Shown here one piece after another: positions 26,276 to 34,781 of a DNA stretch of 64,000 bases. Source of the DNA: Acetobacterium tundrae (GTDB taxonomy: Bacteria > Bacillota > Clostridia > Eubacteriales > Eubacteriaceae). Position numbers and translations under genes: made by a program. Below the pieces are notes generated by a model, which was not told where the DNA came from, did not search any database, and saw nothing but the letters and a program-made list of their open reading frames with translations. The stretch lies in NCBI RefSeq assembly GCF_008086615.1, contig NZ_RXYB01000002.1, positions 230,987-294,986 of the forward strand, read 5' to 3'. Numbering within the stretch: position 1 is the stretch's first letter; each line of letters starts with the position of its first letter.

Positions 26276-26373
26276 TTTATAATTCTTGTCAATTGATTCA
26301 TGAAGATAATTTGTTAAAATGTTAATAAGTGAATGTAATAGTTTACAATTTTAGAATTATCGGAGGTATAAAA

Positions 26374-27474
26374 ATGGCAAAAACACGTTTGGCGATGTTG
26401 ATGGAGCCCCGTAAGGTTGAAATCAAAGAGTTTGATTTACCTGTGGTTGGTGATGATGAAGTTCTTGTAAAGGTTGAAGGCTGTGGCATTTGTGGAACTG
26501 ATGTCCATGAATTTAAAGGTGATCCTTTCGGTATTTGCCCCATTACACTTGGTCATGAGGGGACCGGCGAGGTAATCGCACTTGGGAAAAATATTACTCA
26601 TGATACAAAGGGCGATCCCATCAAAATCGGTGATAAAGTTGTAACATCGGTATTACTTTGCGGCGAATGTGATTATTGCCGTCGTTATCCTGAAAAACCA
26701 AATCTGTGTGCAGGTCTAGGCGTATATGGATTGATACCAGAGGATGATATTCACCTTAACGGTTGGTTTGCAGAACATATTTTGATACGAAAAAATTCAT
26801 CTATATTTGTTGTTAATGAGTTTAATGTTGACCAAAGAATGCTTCTTGAACCGGCCGCCGTTTGCGTTCACGCCTTAGAAAGAGCTAAAACAACAAATAT
26901 AATGAATTTTAGTTCATTTGTGTTGGTTCAGGGTTGTGGCCCAATTGGTCTGATGATGATTGCAGTTTTAAAAGCTGCTGGAACCGTCAATATCATAGCT
27001 GTTGATGGAAACGATAGAAGATTGGATCTTGCAAAAAAAATGGGAGCAACCGAAACAATCGATTTTAGAAAGTTGAAAACAATTGAAGACCGTGTTGCAA
27101 AAGTAAATGAAATTACAAATGGATTTGCAGCTGACTTTGTTTTCCAATGTACAGGCTCGCCGGCAGCAGCTGCTGACGCATTCAAGTATGTGCGACGCGG
27201 CGGCGGAATGTGCGAAATGGGCTTCTTTGTAAATATTGGTGAAGCGACAATTAATCCTCATTTTGATTTTTGTAATAAAGAAATCACTTTAGTTGGTTCT
27301 TGGGTTTATGGGGCAAATGAATATATCACCACAATGGGTTTCTTCAAGAAAGCTGCAGAAATGAATATTCCGGTGGAATTGCTGGTAACGGATAAATTTG
27401 ATCTTGATCATGTCACTGAAGCGATGGAAACAAACATAGCAATGACAGGAGTAAAGATTGCCATCATGCCCTAA
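26374..27474 (+). CDS. Zinc-dependent medium-chain alcohol dehydrogenase family protein
   Basis: A 366-residue MDR-family dehydrogenase. The catalytic zinc ligands are Cys in GCGICGTDVHEF (near 33-44), the GHEGTG histidine (about 60-65) and the later Glu. The structural zinc cysteines lie in LCGECDYCRRYPEKPNLC (near 92-109). The NAD(P) site is VQGCGPIGLMM near 188-198. This arrangement fits oxidation of a polyol or secondary alcohol, or the reverse reaction, but the substrate cannot be read. GGAGG precedes ATG 26374. An upstream in-frame start at 26329 has no site. It is flanked by its own terminator and probable regulator. Confidence 0.92.
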   Translation: MAKTRLAMLMEPRKVEIKEFDLPVVGDDEVLVKVEGCGICGTDVHEFKGDPFGICPITLGHEGTGEVIALGKNITHDTKGDPIKIGDKVVTSVLLCGECDYCRRYPEKPNLCAGLGVYGLIPEDDIHLNGWFAEHILIRKNSSIFVVNEFNVDQRMLLEPAAVCVHALERAKTTNIMNFSSFVLVQGCGPIGLMMIAVLKAAGTVNIIAVDGNDRRLDLAKKMGATETIDFRKLKTIEDRVAKVNEITNGFAADFVFQCTGSPAAAADAFKYVRRGGGMCEMGFFVNIGEATINPHFDFCNKEITLVGSWVYGANEYITTMGFFKKAAEMNIPVELLVTDKFDLDHVTEAMETNIAMTGVKIAIMP

Positions 27475-27539
27475 CATATGAGTGTGCTTCAAACCGGGTT
27501 AAGCGTTCTGTAAATACAATTATTTTTTATATTGAAAGT

Positions 27540-27570
27540 AAGGTCTGTTCAAAATTGGACAGACCTTTTT
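27540..27570 (+). terminator. Terminator of the alcohol dehydrogenase gene
   Basis: AAGGTCTGT and ACAGACCTT are exact 9-bp arms, followed by TTT. It lies 66 bases after the stop codon. Confidence 0.85.
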
Positions 27571-27953
27571 AGGTGCGCAATTAGCTCGAAAACCAAAGAG
27601 AAACTTGAAAGTGCTTTTTACCGTTTTTAATCCTTGCGTCGTTAATTTTAATTCAGCAGGAAGGTTCATATAATAGCAATTATTTTATTAAAATTAGACT
27701 GGAGTTGCAATTATGGAAAAATTTAAATTAAGGGATATAAGGGTAAGAAATGTTTGTTGACAGAAATATTTTAGATGATACAATTTAATTGTAAACAGAT
27801 ATATAAAATAGAAGAGATATCAATTTAAAAGTATGTGTGTTGACAGACAATATGACGATTCTAGTTAAATAGATATTTATAAACAGCGGAAACATTATGA
27901 AAAAATATTGTGGCATGAATGACATATTTACAATGAAGAATTTGGAGTGAAAA
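27571..27953 (+). other. Gene-poor region with two similar promoter-like blocks
   Basis: No gene longer than a 15-codon frame (27713-27760, with a GGAG site) is seen. TTGACA at 27757 with TACAAT at 27779 (16-base gap) is a good promoter. A second TTGACA at 27840 shares the longer context TGTTGACAGA with the first, 83 bases apart, and the copies TAAACAG also recur downstream. This looks like a degenerate tandem duplication of a promoter region ahead of the disrupted gene at 27954. Confidence 0.45.
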
Positions 27954-28619
27954 ATGAAAGCATATTAATACAGTATATTTGTAACATTAGCTTTAACTGT
28001 ATTTTCAGTTATAGCCATCTTTGCGTTTGACGATGTCTTTTTCTATATTCCCAACGACCAAATAAAAAATTTTATTATTCATAATATGGATAATTTTGAT
28101 AGCCTATTTTTTGGAATTTTCACAGGTTCATTGGTTAGTCTAATTGTGGCAGCTGTGAGTTATTCCATTGAAAAAAGAAGACTTAGCGCTGCAATTTGGA
28201 ACAGTTCACGGAAATTGATTAATGATTTTAAATTGCTTTTAGTGGATAATATCGATTTTGATCAGCTTACCAAAGAGTCTCTTTTGGATACAATCAAACG
28301 AAGTGAATTTAATCATAAAGTAAGGGATTGGAAAAATTATCACAGGTCTCCTTATTCTCTGAATATTATGGACTTGGACTTTATTCTCAGCCATTCAAAA
28401 ATGGCACAATTGATGATGAATCTCCAGAAAAATATTGCCCATCTAAGCTTGGTAGTTGACGGTTTTATGAATGCTTTTCTGAATGATAAACTAGAAAATG
28501 CATATGGAGATGTTGATATTGAAAAATTATTTGCGGTCATTACATCTGAATATGAACAGAAGCTTGTTAAAACTACAGAACGGTATTTAGATGATATTGT
28601 CAGGCATTTAAAAAAATAA
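27954..28619 (+). pseudogene. Membrane protein gene with an in-frame TAA at codon 5
   Basis: ATG 27954 has a good GGAGTG site and reads ATG AAA GCA TAT TAA. The same frame then stays open to 28619, starting with a hydrophobic helix (YSIFVTLALTVFSVIAIFAF). The stop therefore appears to be a nonsense mutation in a gene of about 221 codons, or a sequence error. The next in-frame ATG, 28086, lacks a ribosome binding site and would leave 177 residues with one membrane helix (FFGIFTGSLVSLIVAAVSYS) and a soluble helical part with DWKNYHRSPYSLN. I do not recognise the family. If 28086 is used, it encodes a small membrane protein. Confidence 0.6.
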
Positions 28620-28752
28620 AAGATTGTGGAATTTGATTCGTTTTTTAGGGCTAATAAAATCGCAGCACAAATGAATAAAATTGTTTATTGATTGTAAATA
28701 ATGGTAGCAGATATTAAAATTGAGATAATATAAAACAGAAGGAGAATTGATA

Positions 28753-28821
28753 ATGTTGATTTATGCGGTTGCCTTTATAAGTTTAGCAGGTGTGCTCTAT
28801 ACAAGAGGTGTTAGTTTCTGA
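28753..28821 (+). pseudogene. Possible N-terminal remnant of an HsmA-family membrane protein
   Basis: A 22-codon frame with a strong AAGGAG site encodes MLIYAVAFISLAGVLYTRGV. This resembles the first membrane helix of HsmA-type proteins, which are normally about 130 residues. The frame then stops and nothing similar follows. It could be a truncated gene or a real single-helix peptide. The family match is short, so confidence is low. Confidence 0.3.
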
Positions 28822-28895
28822 CTGTAGTAATCTTATCGAAATGGTGAAAGAACGCAAGAAAATTTAAGTTAGTGATTAAATTATTGGGAGGGAAT

Positions 28896-29369
28896 ATGTT
28901 AAATTTTAGAGTTGCGGTTGAAAAAGATGTTGCGTTGATTTTACATTTCATTAATGAATTGGCAAAATATGAAAAAATGGAAAATGAAGTTATTGCTACG
29001 GAGATATTATTAAAACACTGGTTGTTTGAGGAAAAAAAAGCTGAAGTTATTTTTGCAATGGATGATAATAAAGAAGTAGGTTTTGCGCTTTTCTTTTATA
29101 ACTTCTCGACGTTTCTTGGAAGAGCTGGAATTTATCTCGAAGATTTGTATATTTCTCCAGAATACCGTGGAAACGGGTTCGGCAAGGCACTGATTAAAAA
29201 ACTCGCTCACATTGCGGTTGAACAGGGATGTGGAAGACTTGAATGGTGGTGTCTTGATTGGAATAAACCAAGTATTGATTTCTATTTGTCCTTGGGAGCC
29301 GAACCCATGAAAGACTGGACTGTATACAGAGTCGCAGGAGCGGAATTGACAGCACTGGCAGATCTTTAG
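28896..29369 (+). CDS. GNAT family N-acetyltransferase
   Basis: A 157-residue acetyltransferase that uses acetyl-CoA. The pyrophosphate-binding loop is YRGNGFGKALIKKLAHIA near 98-115, preceded by the LEDLYISPE strand. The C-terminal segment GCGRLEWWCLDWNKPSIDFY matches the diamine N-acetyltransferase (SSAT-like) branch, so a polyamine or thialysine-like amine is a plausible acceptor. GGGAGGG precedes ATG 28896. An in-frame GTG at 28872 is less likely. It is transcribed alone. Confidence 0.9.
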   Translation: MLNFRVAVEKDVALILHFINELAKYEKMENEVIATEILLKHWLFEEKKAEVIFAMDDNKEVGFALFFYNFSTFLGRAGIYLEDLYISPEYRGNGFGKALIKKLAHIAVEQGCGRLEWWCLDWNKPSIDFYLSLGAEPMKDWTVYRVAGAELTALADL

Positions 29370-29455
29370 AGATCTAATAGACAGTCATTAATTGGGGGAT
29401 ATTTTAGTTTCTGGTTTGTAGGCAACGTCACCACCATCAGGCTGAGATGAAAAAA

Positions 29456-29473
29456 GGAACCTTATAAGGTTCC
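29456..29473. repeat. Perfect 18-bp palindrome
   Basis: GGAACCTTATAAGGTTCC is its own reverse complement. It follows a purine-rich run and precedes the terminator hairpin at 29490. It may be a protein-binding site or part of a structured 3' end of the acetyltransferase message. Confidence 0.6.
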
Positions 29474-29489
29474 CAGGATCATTGGCAAA

Positions 29490-29536
29490 CTCATTATTAA
29501 GGACAATTAATAATCCTTAATAATTGAGCTTTTTTA
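29490..29536 (+). terminator. Terminator after the acetyltransferase gene
   Basis: CTCATTATTAAGG pairs with CCTTAATAATTGAG (one bulge) around a 12-base loop and is followed by CTTTTTT. It lies between converging genes. Confidence 0.8.
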
Positions 29537-29582
29537 TGTTGCCAACAATATTGCTAATCGTCAAATATTATTTATTTGATGA

Positions 29583-29792
29583 TTATGCTTTCGCAGAGGC
29601 AAGGAATTCATTAAGTTGCTTAACGAGAGATTCAACACTGATGCCATGAACTGCACACGCTTCTTCCAGGGATTCTGCCTGCGAAGAGGGACATCCAAGA
29701 CAGTGCATTCCAGACTCCAATAAAATAGGAGCAAGACCGTCATTCACCTTTAATAATTCACCAATTAACATACTTTTGTCTACATTTTGCAT
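29583..29792 (-). CDS. DUF1858 domain protein
   Basis: A 69-residue protein matching the small DUF1858 helical domain, known near hybrid-cluster and other redox proteins. The core is LLKVNDGLAPILLESGMHCLGCPSSQ, followed by SLEEACAVHGIS, giving three cysteines (two in a CxxC). These suggest disulfide or metal-related redox chemistry, though no reaction is established. AGGAGG lies before the ATG. A larger frame here (29561-29743) is a shadow. Confidence 0.9.
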   Translation of the reverse strand: MQNVDKSMLIGELLKVNDGLAPILLESGMHCLGCPSSQAESLEEACAVHGISVESLVKQLNEFLASAKA

Positions 29793-30074
29793 AAAAATCC
29801 TCCTGCAATTCTCTTATGGAATAAGATTAATTTGTTTTTGTTTTAAAAGTAGTATAACATAACAGGCAATAAAAATCTGTGCCTATTACAACAGATTTAA
29901 AAAAAAGTGCAATTGTTATTAAAAAATGGAAGTATAAAAGAAAACAAATTAATAATCGGATGGATCGGTTGATTTAAAAGCGCATAGTTCAAAAGATGTG
30001 TTGCAATTTTGAGGATGGACAAATATAATAGTAAAAAGTAGATTGTTTCATTTATGGAAAATAAGGAGAATGAT

Positions 30075-30617
30075 ATGAAAAAAATTAAATTTGGCCGATT
30101 TATCCCAGCTGTAATATTTTCCTTGAGTTTGGTAATTATGTGTTCAGGTTGTGGGAATAGCCGAACAGTTAAGAATGCTTACAATTTTTACAATAAAGTT
30201 CAACTTGGACAGTCAAAAGATGATGTCGATAAATCTTTAAAGGTTACTCCGAAAGAAAAGAATAGTGGTTTCATTTATTTAGATAAGGATACAGGTTATG
30301 GTGTTACTGTTTATTATGATTCCGATAATTTAGTTAAAACAAAAGCAATGTATAATGCTGATAATACAAAAATTTTCAAACTGAGTGATGCAACAGTAAC
30401 AGAAGATCAAGTGGCAAGTATTTCTGAAGGAATGACTTATGATGAGGTAAAGACAATTCTTGGTTCGGAAGGGAAAGAGACCATTACAACAGTAAACCCA
30501 GAAGATGCGAATAATCCAATTTCTATGATGATTTGGTTCAATGATGATGGAACTGGAATTTATATAACTTTTAATGGTTATGAAGGAACGGTTAGAGATG
30601 TTAAATACTGGAAGTGA
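30075..30617 (+). CDS. Lipoprotein with two BLIP/BamE-like repeats
   Basis: A 180-residue protein. Residues 1-27 are a signal peptide ending in a lipobox-like IMCSGC, with Cys as the probable lipidated residue. The mature part has two copies of a small alpha/beta module: one near 37-95 (YNKVQLGQSKDDVDKSL, then YGVTVYYDSD) and one near 108-178 (VASISEGMTYDEVKTILGSEG, then MIWFNDDGTGIYITFNGY). This pattern is shared by BamE/SmpA-like and beta-lactamase-inhibitor-protein-like domains. Function in a Gram-positive cell is unknown. GGAG precedes ATG 30075. It is a paralogue of the gene at 30753. Confidence 0.78.
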   Translation: MKKIKFGRFIPAVIFSLSLVIMCSGCGNSRTVKNAYNFYNKVQLGQSKDDVDKSLKVTPKEKNSGFIYLDKDTGYGVTVYYDSDNLVKTKAMYNADNTKIFKLSDATVTEDQVASISEGMTYDEVKTILGSEGKETITTVNPEDANNPISMMIWFNDDGTGIYITFNGYEGTVRDVKYWK

Positions 30618-30628
30618 TTGTTTTTCTT

Positions 30629-30656
30629 AAAAAAAGGCTTGTGAAGGCCTTTTTTT
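30629..30656 (+). terminator. Terminator after the lipoprotein gene
   Basis: AAAAAAAGGC and GCCTTTTTTT form a 10-bp stem whose right arm ends in seven T residues. It separates the two paralogues into separate units. Confidence 0.85.
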
Positions 30657-30752
30657 AGTGCAAACGTTTCTATGAAAAATTATGGGGTATTTAAAAAGCG
30701 AAAGGCTATAGATATTGGCAGGACTTAATTGTGGGAAAGGGGGGTGAGTATA

Positions 30753-31355
30753 ATGTCTGAAACTACTTTGATCCTGCATTTAATTGGGATCCTATTATTT
30801 CTGGTTTGGATAATTATACTTATACGCTATGATCAGAATAATACAGGTGATGATACAATCAAAAGGGGTTCTGTTGTAAAATCAAATGATGTAAATGATA
30901 ATGCGATCTTTAATTTTTATAGTCAGGTTAAAATGAATCAATTTAAAGCCGAAGTTGACGATATTTTGGGCGCTGTTCCGGAAGTTGATGAGGACGGTTT
31001 ATACACTTATGTTGATACAAACACCGGTTACGGGGTTTGTATCGCTTATAATGATAGAGAACGGGTCACACTTAAAGGCATTTCAACGCCTGAGTGTGAG
31101 AGTGAATTGATTGCACTAGGTAATATGAGTGTAACGCCAATTCAAGTGGCAAGTATAAAAGAAGGAATGAGTTATGAAGAAGTAAAAAGAATACTTGGGG
31201 GAGCAGGAATAGAAGTAATTTGTGTTGAAAATCAACTGGATAGGGATAAGCTGCTTTATGGAATGGCATGGATTAATAAAGATGGAACGGCTATAACGGT
31301 GCAGCTGGATGGATATAAAGGAACTGCATATACGGCTAAATTTCGGGAGAAATAA
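30753..31355 (+). CDS. Membrane-anchored BLIP/BamE-like paralogue
   Basis: A 200-residue protein related to the lipoprotein just upstream. Residues 5-26 are one hydrophobic anchor (LILHLIGILLFLVWIIILI) instead of a lipobox. Two repeats follow: FYSQVKMNQFKAEVDDILG with TGYGVCIAYND, and VASIKEGMSYEEVKRILGG with AWINKDGTAITVQLDGYKG. The shared spacing shows gene duplication with a change of membrane anchoring. GGGGGG lies before ATG 30753. Function is unknown. Confidence 0.75.
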   Translation: MSETTLILHLIGILLFLVWIIILIRYDQNNTGDDTIKRGSVVKSNDVNDNAIFNFYSQVKMNQFKAEVDDILGAVPEVDEDGLYTYVDTNTGYGVCIAYNDRERVTLKGISTPECESELIALGNMSVTPIQVASIKEGMSYEEVKRILGGAGIEVICVENQLDRDKLLYGMAWINKDGTAITVQLDGYKGTAYTAKFREK

Positions 31356-31453
31356 TGCTGCTGTAATTATTTCCATCAAAATGAAATTGTTATATTATTC
31401 TTATTCATATATAATGGAGATAAATTACTAATAGAAAGATTAAGAGGAGACTT

Positions 31454-32245
31454 GTGAAAAATATAATAAAAATAGTCCTGCTCCCGGTTTTATGTGTTGG
31501 TTTATTGGCTGGATGCGCTAATTCTGATAGCGAAGCCTTAACCCTTAAAAAAAATGATACCCTTTATCAAGTGTCCACCATAAATTCTCTTTTGGCGGGA
31601 AATTATGATGGATTCATAAGTTTTGGCGAGCTGAAGAATTATGGTGACGTTGGTATCGGGACCTTTAATGCATTGGATGGAGAAATGGTGATGATTGATA
31701 ATACAGCCTATAAGGTTAAATCCACCGGTGAAGTAGTGAAAGTGCCAGATACGGAAACCACGCCTTTTGCCGTTGTGACGCATTTTGATAAGGATGCCAC
31801 AGTAGAACTTGCCAATATCACCAATCTTGATGCTTTAAAAGCGGAATTGGACAAGCTCATTGAGAATAAGAATTTATTTTATGTTTTTAGAATTGACGGG
31901 ACGTTTAAGACCATTCAGGCTCGTTCCGTACCTCGTCAGGAAAAGCCTTATCCGGTTATGACCGAGGCGGTCAAGGAACAAACGGTTTTCAATTTTACTA
32001 GTGTTACCGGAAGCATTGTTGGGATCTGGTGTCCTGATTACATTGGGGGAGTCAATGTACCAGGTTATCATTTTCATTTTATTTCCGAAGATCGAACACA
32101 GGGAGGACATTTGCTGGATGTAAGTTTTGATAAGGCTCAGGCATTCGCTGACAGCACCGACGGTTTTGTAATGGCGGTATCGCCGACTGAACCAGAAGGA
32201 GTTGTTAAGGATTTAGGTAGTGAACTTAATGCGGTAGAGCAATAA
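31454..32245 (+). CDS. budA: Alpha-acetolactate decarboxylase, lipoprotein form
   Basis: A 263-residue enzyme that converts 2-acetolactate to acetoin and CO2. The zinc-binding segment GYHFHFISEDRTQGGHLLD near 203-221 is complete, and the family's F-S-x-GEL strand is near residue 55. Residues 1-21 form a signal peptide with lipobox LLAGC, so the enzyme is probably tethered outside the cell, unlike the usual cytoplasmic form. It starts with GTG, with GAGGAG ahead. No acetolactate synthase gene is adjacent, so substrate would have to leave the cell or be made elsewhere. Confidence 0.92.
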   Translation: MKNIIKIVLLPVLCVGLLAGCANSDSEALTLKKNDTLYQVSTINSLLAGNYDGFISFGELKNYGDVGIGTFNALDGEMVMIDNTAYKVKSTGEVVKVPDTETTPFAVVTHFDKDATVELANITNLDALKAELDKLIENKNLFYVFRIDGTFKTIQARSVPRQEKPYPVMTEAVKEQTVFNFTSVTGSIVGIWCPDYIGGVNVPGYHFHFISEDRTQGGHLLDVSFDKAQAFADSTDGFVMAVSPTEPEGVVKDLGSELNAVEQ

Positions 32246-32475
32246 ATAATCAGATCTCGAAGTGTCAGTTTGAGATCAATTGTCAGCATTGAGAATTATG
32301 GATACCACGCTTATTAAATATGAATGAAAATTTCAGATGAACTGTCTGCTATTATTGGCTTTTTCCTGTATGCAGCATCAGTAGTTTTTCAAAAAATATA
32401 TTTATTAATTCGGGAAGAAAAATCGATTTGGTTCCGTTATATAAGTGTGCAGAAAAAAACGGAGGTGTAATTTGA

Positions 32476-33033
32476 TTGAAAAAACATAAAGAAGGGGAAT
32501 CGGATGATGAGTTGATCGAAAAGTATATTGCCAGCGGTCATTCTCAATATTTTGAACCATTAGTTGAACGCTATGAAAAATATGCTTATATTTATGCTTA
32601 TTCCCTTCTGAATGATCAATTTGATGCACAGGATGTGGTAGCTGAAAGTTTTATAAAAGCGTTCACAAAAATCAATCAGTACCGGTTGGGGAGTAACTTT
32701 AAAAACTGGTTTTTAAAAATTGTCCATAATGGGTGCTTTGATCTTTTACGAAAGAAAAAAACAATGATCTCTCTTGATGATCTGGAAAACAGCGAATCTT
32801 TATATAATGACGCGGCTCTAAGTTACGACAATATTGATTCCCTGGATTTTGGAGAGATGAAAAAGCATTTGGAATGTTTGCCTCATGAGCTCAGGGGAGT
32901 CGTGATTCTACGGTTTTATTATGATTGGGATTATAAGACCATTTGCGAATTTTTGAAAATTCCTATGGGCACATTGTCATCACGATTAAATCGTGCCTGC
33001 AGCAAGCTCAAAAAAATTATGAAGGAGGAATGA
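32476..33033 (+). CDS. ECF-type RNA polymerase sigma factor
   Basis: A 185-residue sigma-70 family protein with regions 2 and 4 only. Region 2 covers residues 25-95 (FDAQDVVAESFIKAF and NFKNWFLKIVHNGCFDLLRKKK). Region 4 covers 130-182 (LPHELRGVVILRFYYDWDYKTI, then GTLSSRLNRACSKLKK). The start is TTG, with GGAGG ten bases upstream. An in-frame TGA sits just before it. The next gene begins four bases after its stop, so the two are co-expressed, and that gene is a candidate anti-sigma factor. Confidence 0.93.
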   Translation: MKKHKEGESDDELIEKYIASGHSQYFEPLVERYEKYAYIYAYSLLNDQFDAQDVVAESFIKAFTKINQYRLGSNFKNWFLKIVHNGCFDLLRKKKTMISLDDLENSESLYNDAALSYDNIDSLDFGEMKKHLECLPHELRGVVILRFYYDWDYKTICEFLKIPMGTLSSRLNRACSKLKKIMKEE

Positions 33034-33036
33034 GAC

Positions 33037-33423
33037 ATGGAAAATTTAGATAAGATAATAGAATGTCTGGGATTTAACGATGAAGCTGTTAAAAATTTTG
33101 TTTCGTCCATACCATTTGAAAGCCAGAAGTCAAACATTATGAGGCGGATTATTAAAGTAAATGAACCGGTCACTTCCATCGATTGGTTTTATCCTTTGAT
33201 TTTTGTATTAGCGATGGCTTTTTCGGTTCTCGTTATCAGATGTGCGATTTTTCCAGCCAGTCAGAACACCTTTCTAGTTTCGATTTTTACCAGCATAGTT
33301 ATTGATTATTCAAATCAATTATGGGAATGTTTTAGGGCTCTTTCATTCATCTTTTCAGTACTCATATGCACAGGAATTTATTTCTTGATTGCGCATTTAA
33401 AAAATGAACAGAGATTTTGGTAA
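33037..33423 (+). CDS. Small membrane protein, possible anti-sigma factor
   Basis: A 128-residue protein with a cytoplasmic N-terminus of about 45 residues and two or three membrane helices (WFYPLIFVLAMAFSVLVIR near 50-68 and LSFIFSVLICTGIYFLIAHL near 100-121). It has no zinc-binding HxxxCxxC motif of the usual anti-sigma class. Its ribosome binding site is inside the end of the sigma gene. Position and topology suggest it holds the sigma factor at the membrane, but no sequence signature proves this. Confidence 0.7.
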   Translation: MENLDKIIECLGFNDEAVKNFVSSIPFESQKSNIMRRIIKVNEPVTSIDWFYPLIFVLAMAFSVLVIRCAIFPASQNTFLVSIFTSIVIDYSNQLWECFRALSFIFSVLICTGIYFLIAHLKNEQRFW

Positions 33424-33459
33424 ACACATGATTGTAATAAAAATGAAGGAGATAGGGTA

Positions 33460-34746
33460 ATGTATAAAAAAATAAGTTTGTCAGTTTTAATGATGATGAT
33501 GATTCTTCTCACCACTGTTTCGACGGCTTTTGGCGCTTCGGAAAAATATCAGGGCTATTATGATAACTCAGGAAATATCAGTATTACAGATGCGACGGTA
33601 TCGGACAAGGATTTGTTTTTTGCAGGTTCCAATATCGCGGTCAAATCGGTATTTAATGCCACTACTTTTTTTGTTGGCAATTCCGTTATCCTGGACGGAG
33701 AATACAACGGGGATGTTTTTGCAGCGGGTAACACCGTTACCATTAACGGAAAAATAAATGGGAATCTTTACACCGCCGGAAATCAGGTGACTATCAATGG
33801 TTTAGTCGATGGTGATGTGTTTTCAGCTGGAAATAATGTGACCATCAGCAATACCGCAACGATCAATCGGGATCTTTATATTGCTTCTTCCAGCGCTTAT
33901 ATGGATGGAAACGTTGGTCGAAACCTTCGTTTCAATGCTGGAAATGCAAACATTAACGGTACCGTGAATGGCTATGTGGAATCAGATGTAGAACAGTTAA
34001 TTATCAGCAACAATGCTAAAGTTACTGGAGCAATTGATAATCGCAGTGCTAATGAAGCCATTGTATCCGCTAATGCATTAGTACCAACAATTAATTGGGA
34101 ACAAGTGAAAGAGCAGAAAGTGGAAAAAGATCAAGGAACAAGTATCGGTTCCATCATTTTATCCATTATTACCAAGCTGGCCTTTATACTGGTTATCTGG
34201 TTATTGATTACCTTCCTGACCAAAGACTTCCGCGAAAATACAGGAATTATGGCTAAAAAGCACATTTTGGCATCGCTGGGAATAGGAGCGGCGATGCTGT
34301 TTATTTCACCCTTACTGATAGGATTGTCCTTTATCATTTATGTGCCTTTCGGCATTGCCATGACCTTGCTGATTATTGCAACATGCATCCTCAGTATGCC
34401 GATAGCAGTTGTCGTATTCTCAAAACTTTTGGGCAGGTTCTTTAATGATAAAATGAAACCGTTGTTAAGCTCTTTCGTTTCAGTTTTAATTATTGCTGCG
34501 GCCGTGATTATTTTAGAATTCATCCCTTTCTTAGGTGGTTTCGTGGGATTCTTCCTGATGCTTTTCGGACTGGGATTTATGGGATACAATATCCTATTCA
34601 CCAACAAAAAATTAAAAGAGGAACGAGATTTAATGACAGAACTTGTATTTACTGAAAAAATTAATAATGACGTTACCGAAGAGGTATTAGCGATTGAAGA
34701 AAAAGATGAAAATCATTCAGTTGAAGATTCAGCGGAAAACAAATAA
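33460..34746 (+). CDS. Exported bactofilin-like membrane protein
   Basis: A 428-residue protein. Residues 1-25 are a signal peptide. Residues 50-200 are a beta-helix of bactofilin-like repeats (GDVFAAGNTVTING, GNLYTAGNQVTING, GDVFSAGNNVTI). Residues 225-390 contain about four membrane helices, and the last 40 residues are acidic. Bactofilins polymerise without nucleotide, but most are cytosolic. Here the repeats would lie outside the membrane. It follows the sigma/anti-sigma pair by 36 bases with an AAGGAG site and is probably part of the same envelope-stress unit. Confidence 0.82.
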   Translation: MYKKISLSVLMMMMILLTTVSTAFGASEKYQGYYDNSGNISITDATVSDKDLFFAGSNIAVKSVFNATTFFVGNSVILDGEYNGDVFAAGNTVTINGKINGNLYTAGNQVTINGLVDGDVFSAGNNVTISNTATINRDLYIASSSAYMDGNVGRNLRFNAGNANINGTVNGYVESDVEQLIISNNAKVTGAIDNRSANEAIVSANALVPTINWEQVKEQKVEKDQGTSIGSIILSIITKLAFILVIWLLITFLTKDFRENTGIMAKKHILASLGIGAAMLFISPLLIGLSFIIYVPFGIAMTLLIIATCILSMPIAVVVFSKLLGRFFNDKMKPLLSSFVSVLIIAAAVIILEFIPFLGGFVGFFLMLFGLGFMGYNILFTNKKLKEERDLMTELVFTEKINNDVTEEVLAIEEKDENHSVEDSAENK

Positions 34747-34781
34747 AGGATCCGCTATAAGCGCTGAAAAGTAAAATGAAT

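Noticed and set aside
27966..27968. Recoding of the TAA codon at codon 5 of the membrane protein gene.
   Set aside because: Pyrrolysine uses TAG and selenocysteine uses TGA. No known system reads TAA as an amino acid here.
29430..29475. CTGAGAT followed by GAACC looked like parts of a TPP riboswitch.
   Set aside because: The second conserved block is missing, the GAACC is part of an exact palindrome, and the region lies between converging gene ends, not ahead of a gene.
32252..32274. GATCTC/GAGATC inverted repeat after the acetolactate decarboxylase gene.
   Set aside because: The six-base arms are short, no T run follows, and such a pair is common by chance.
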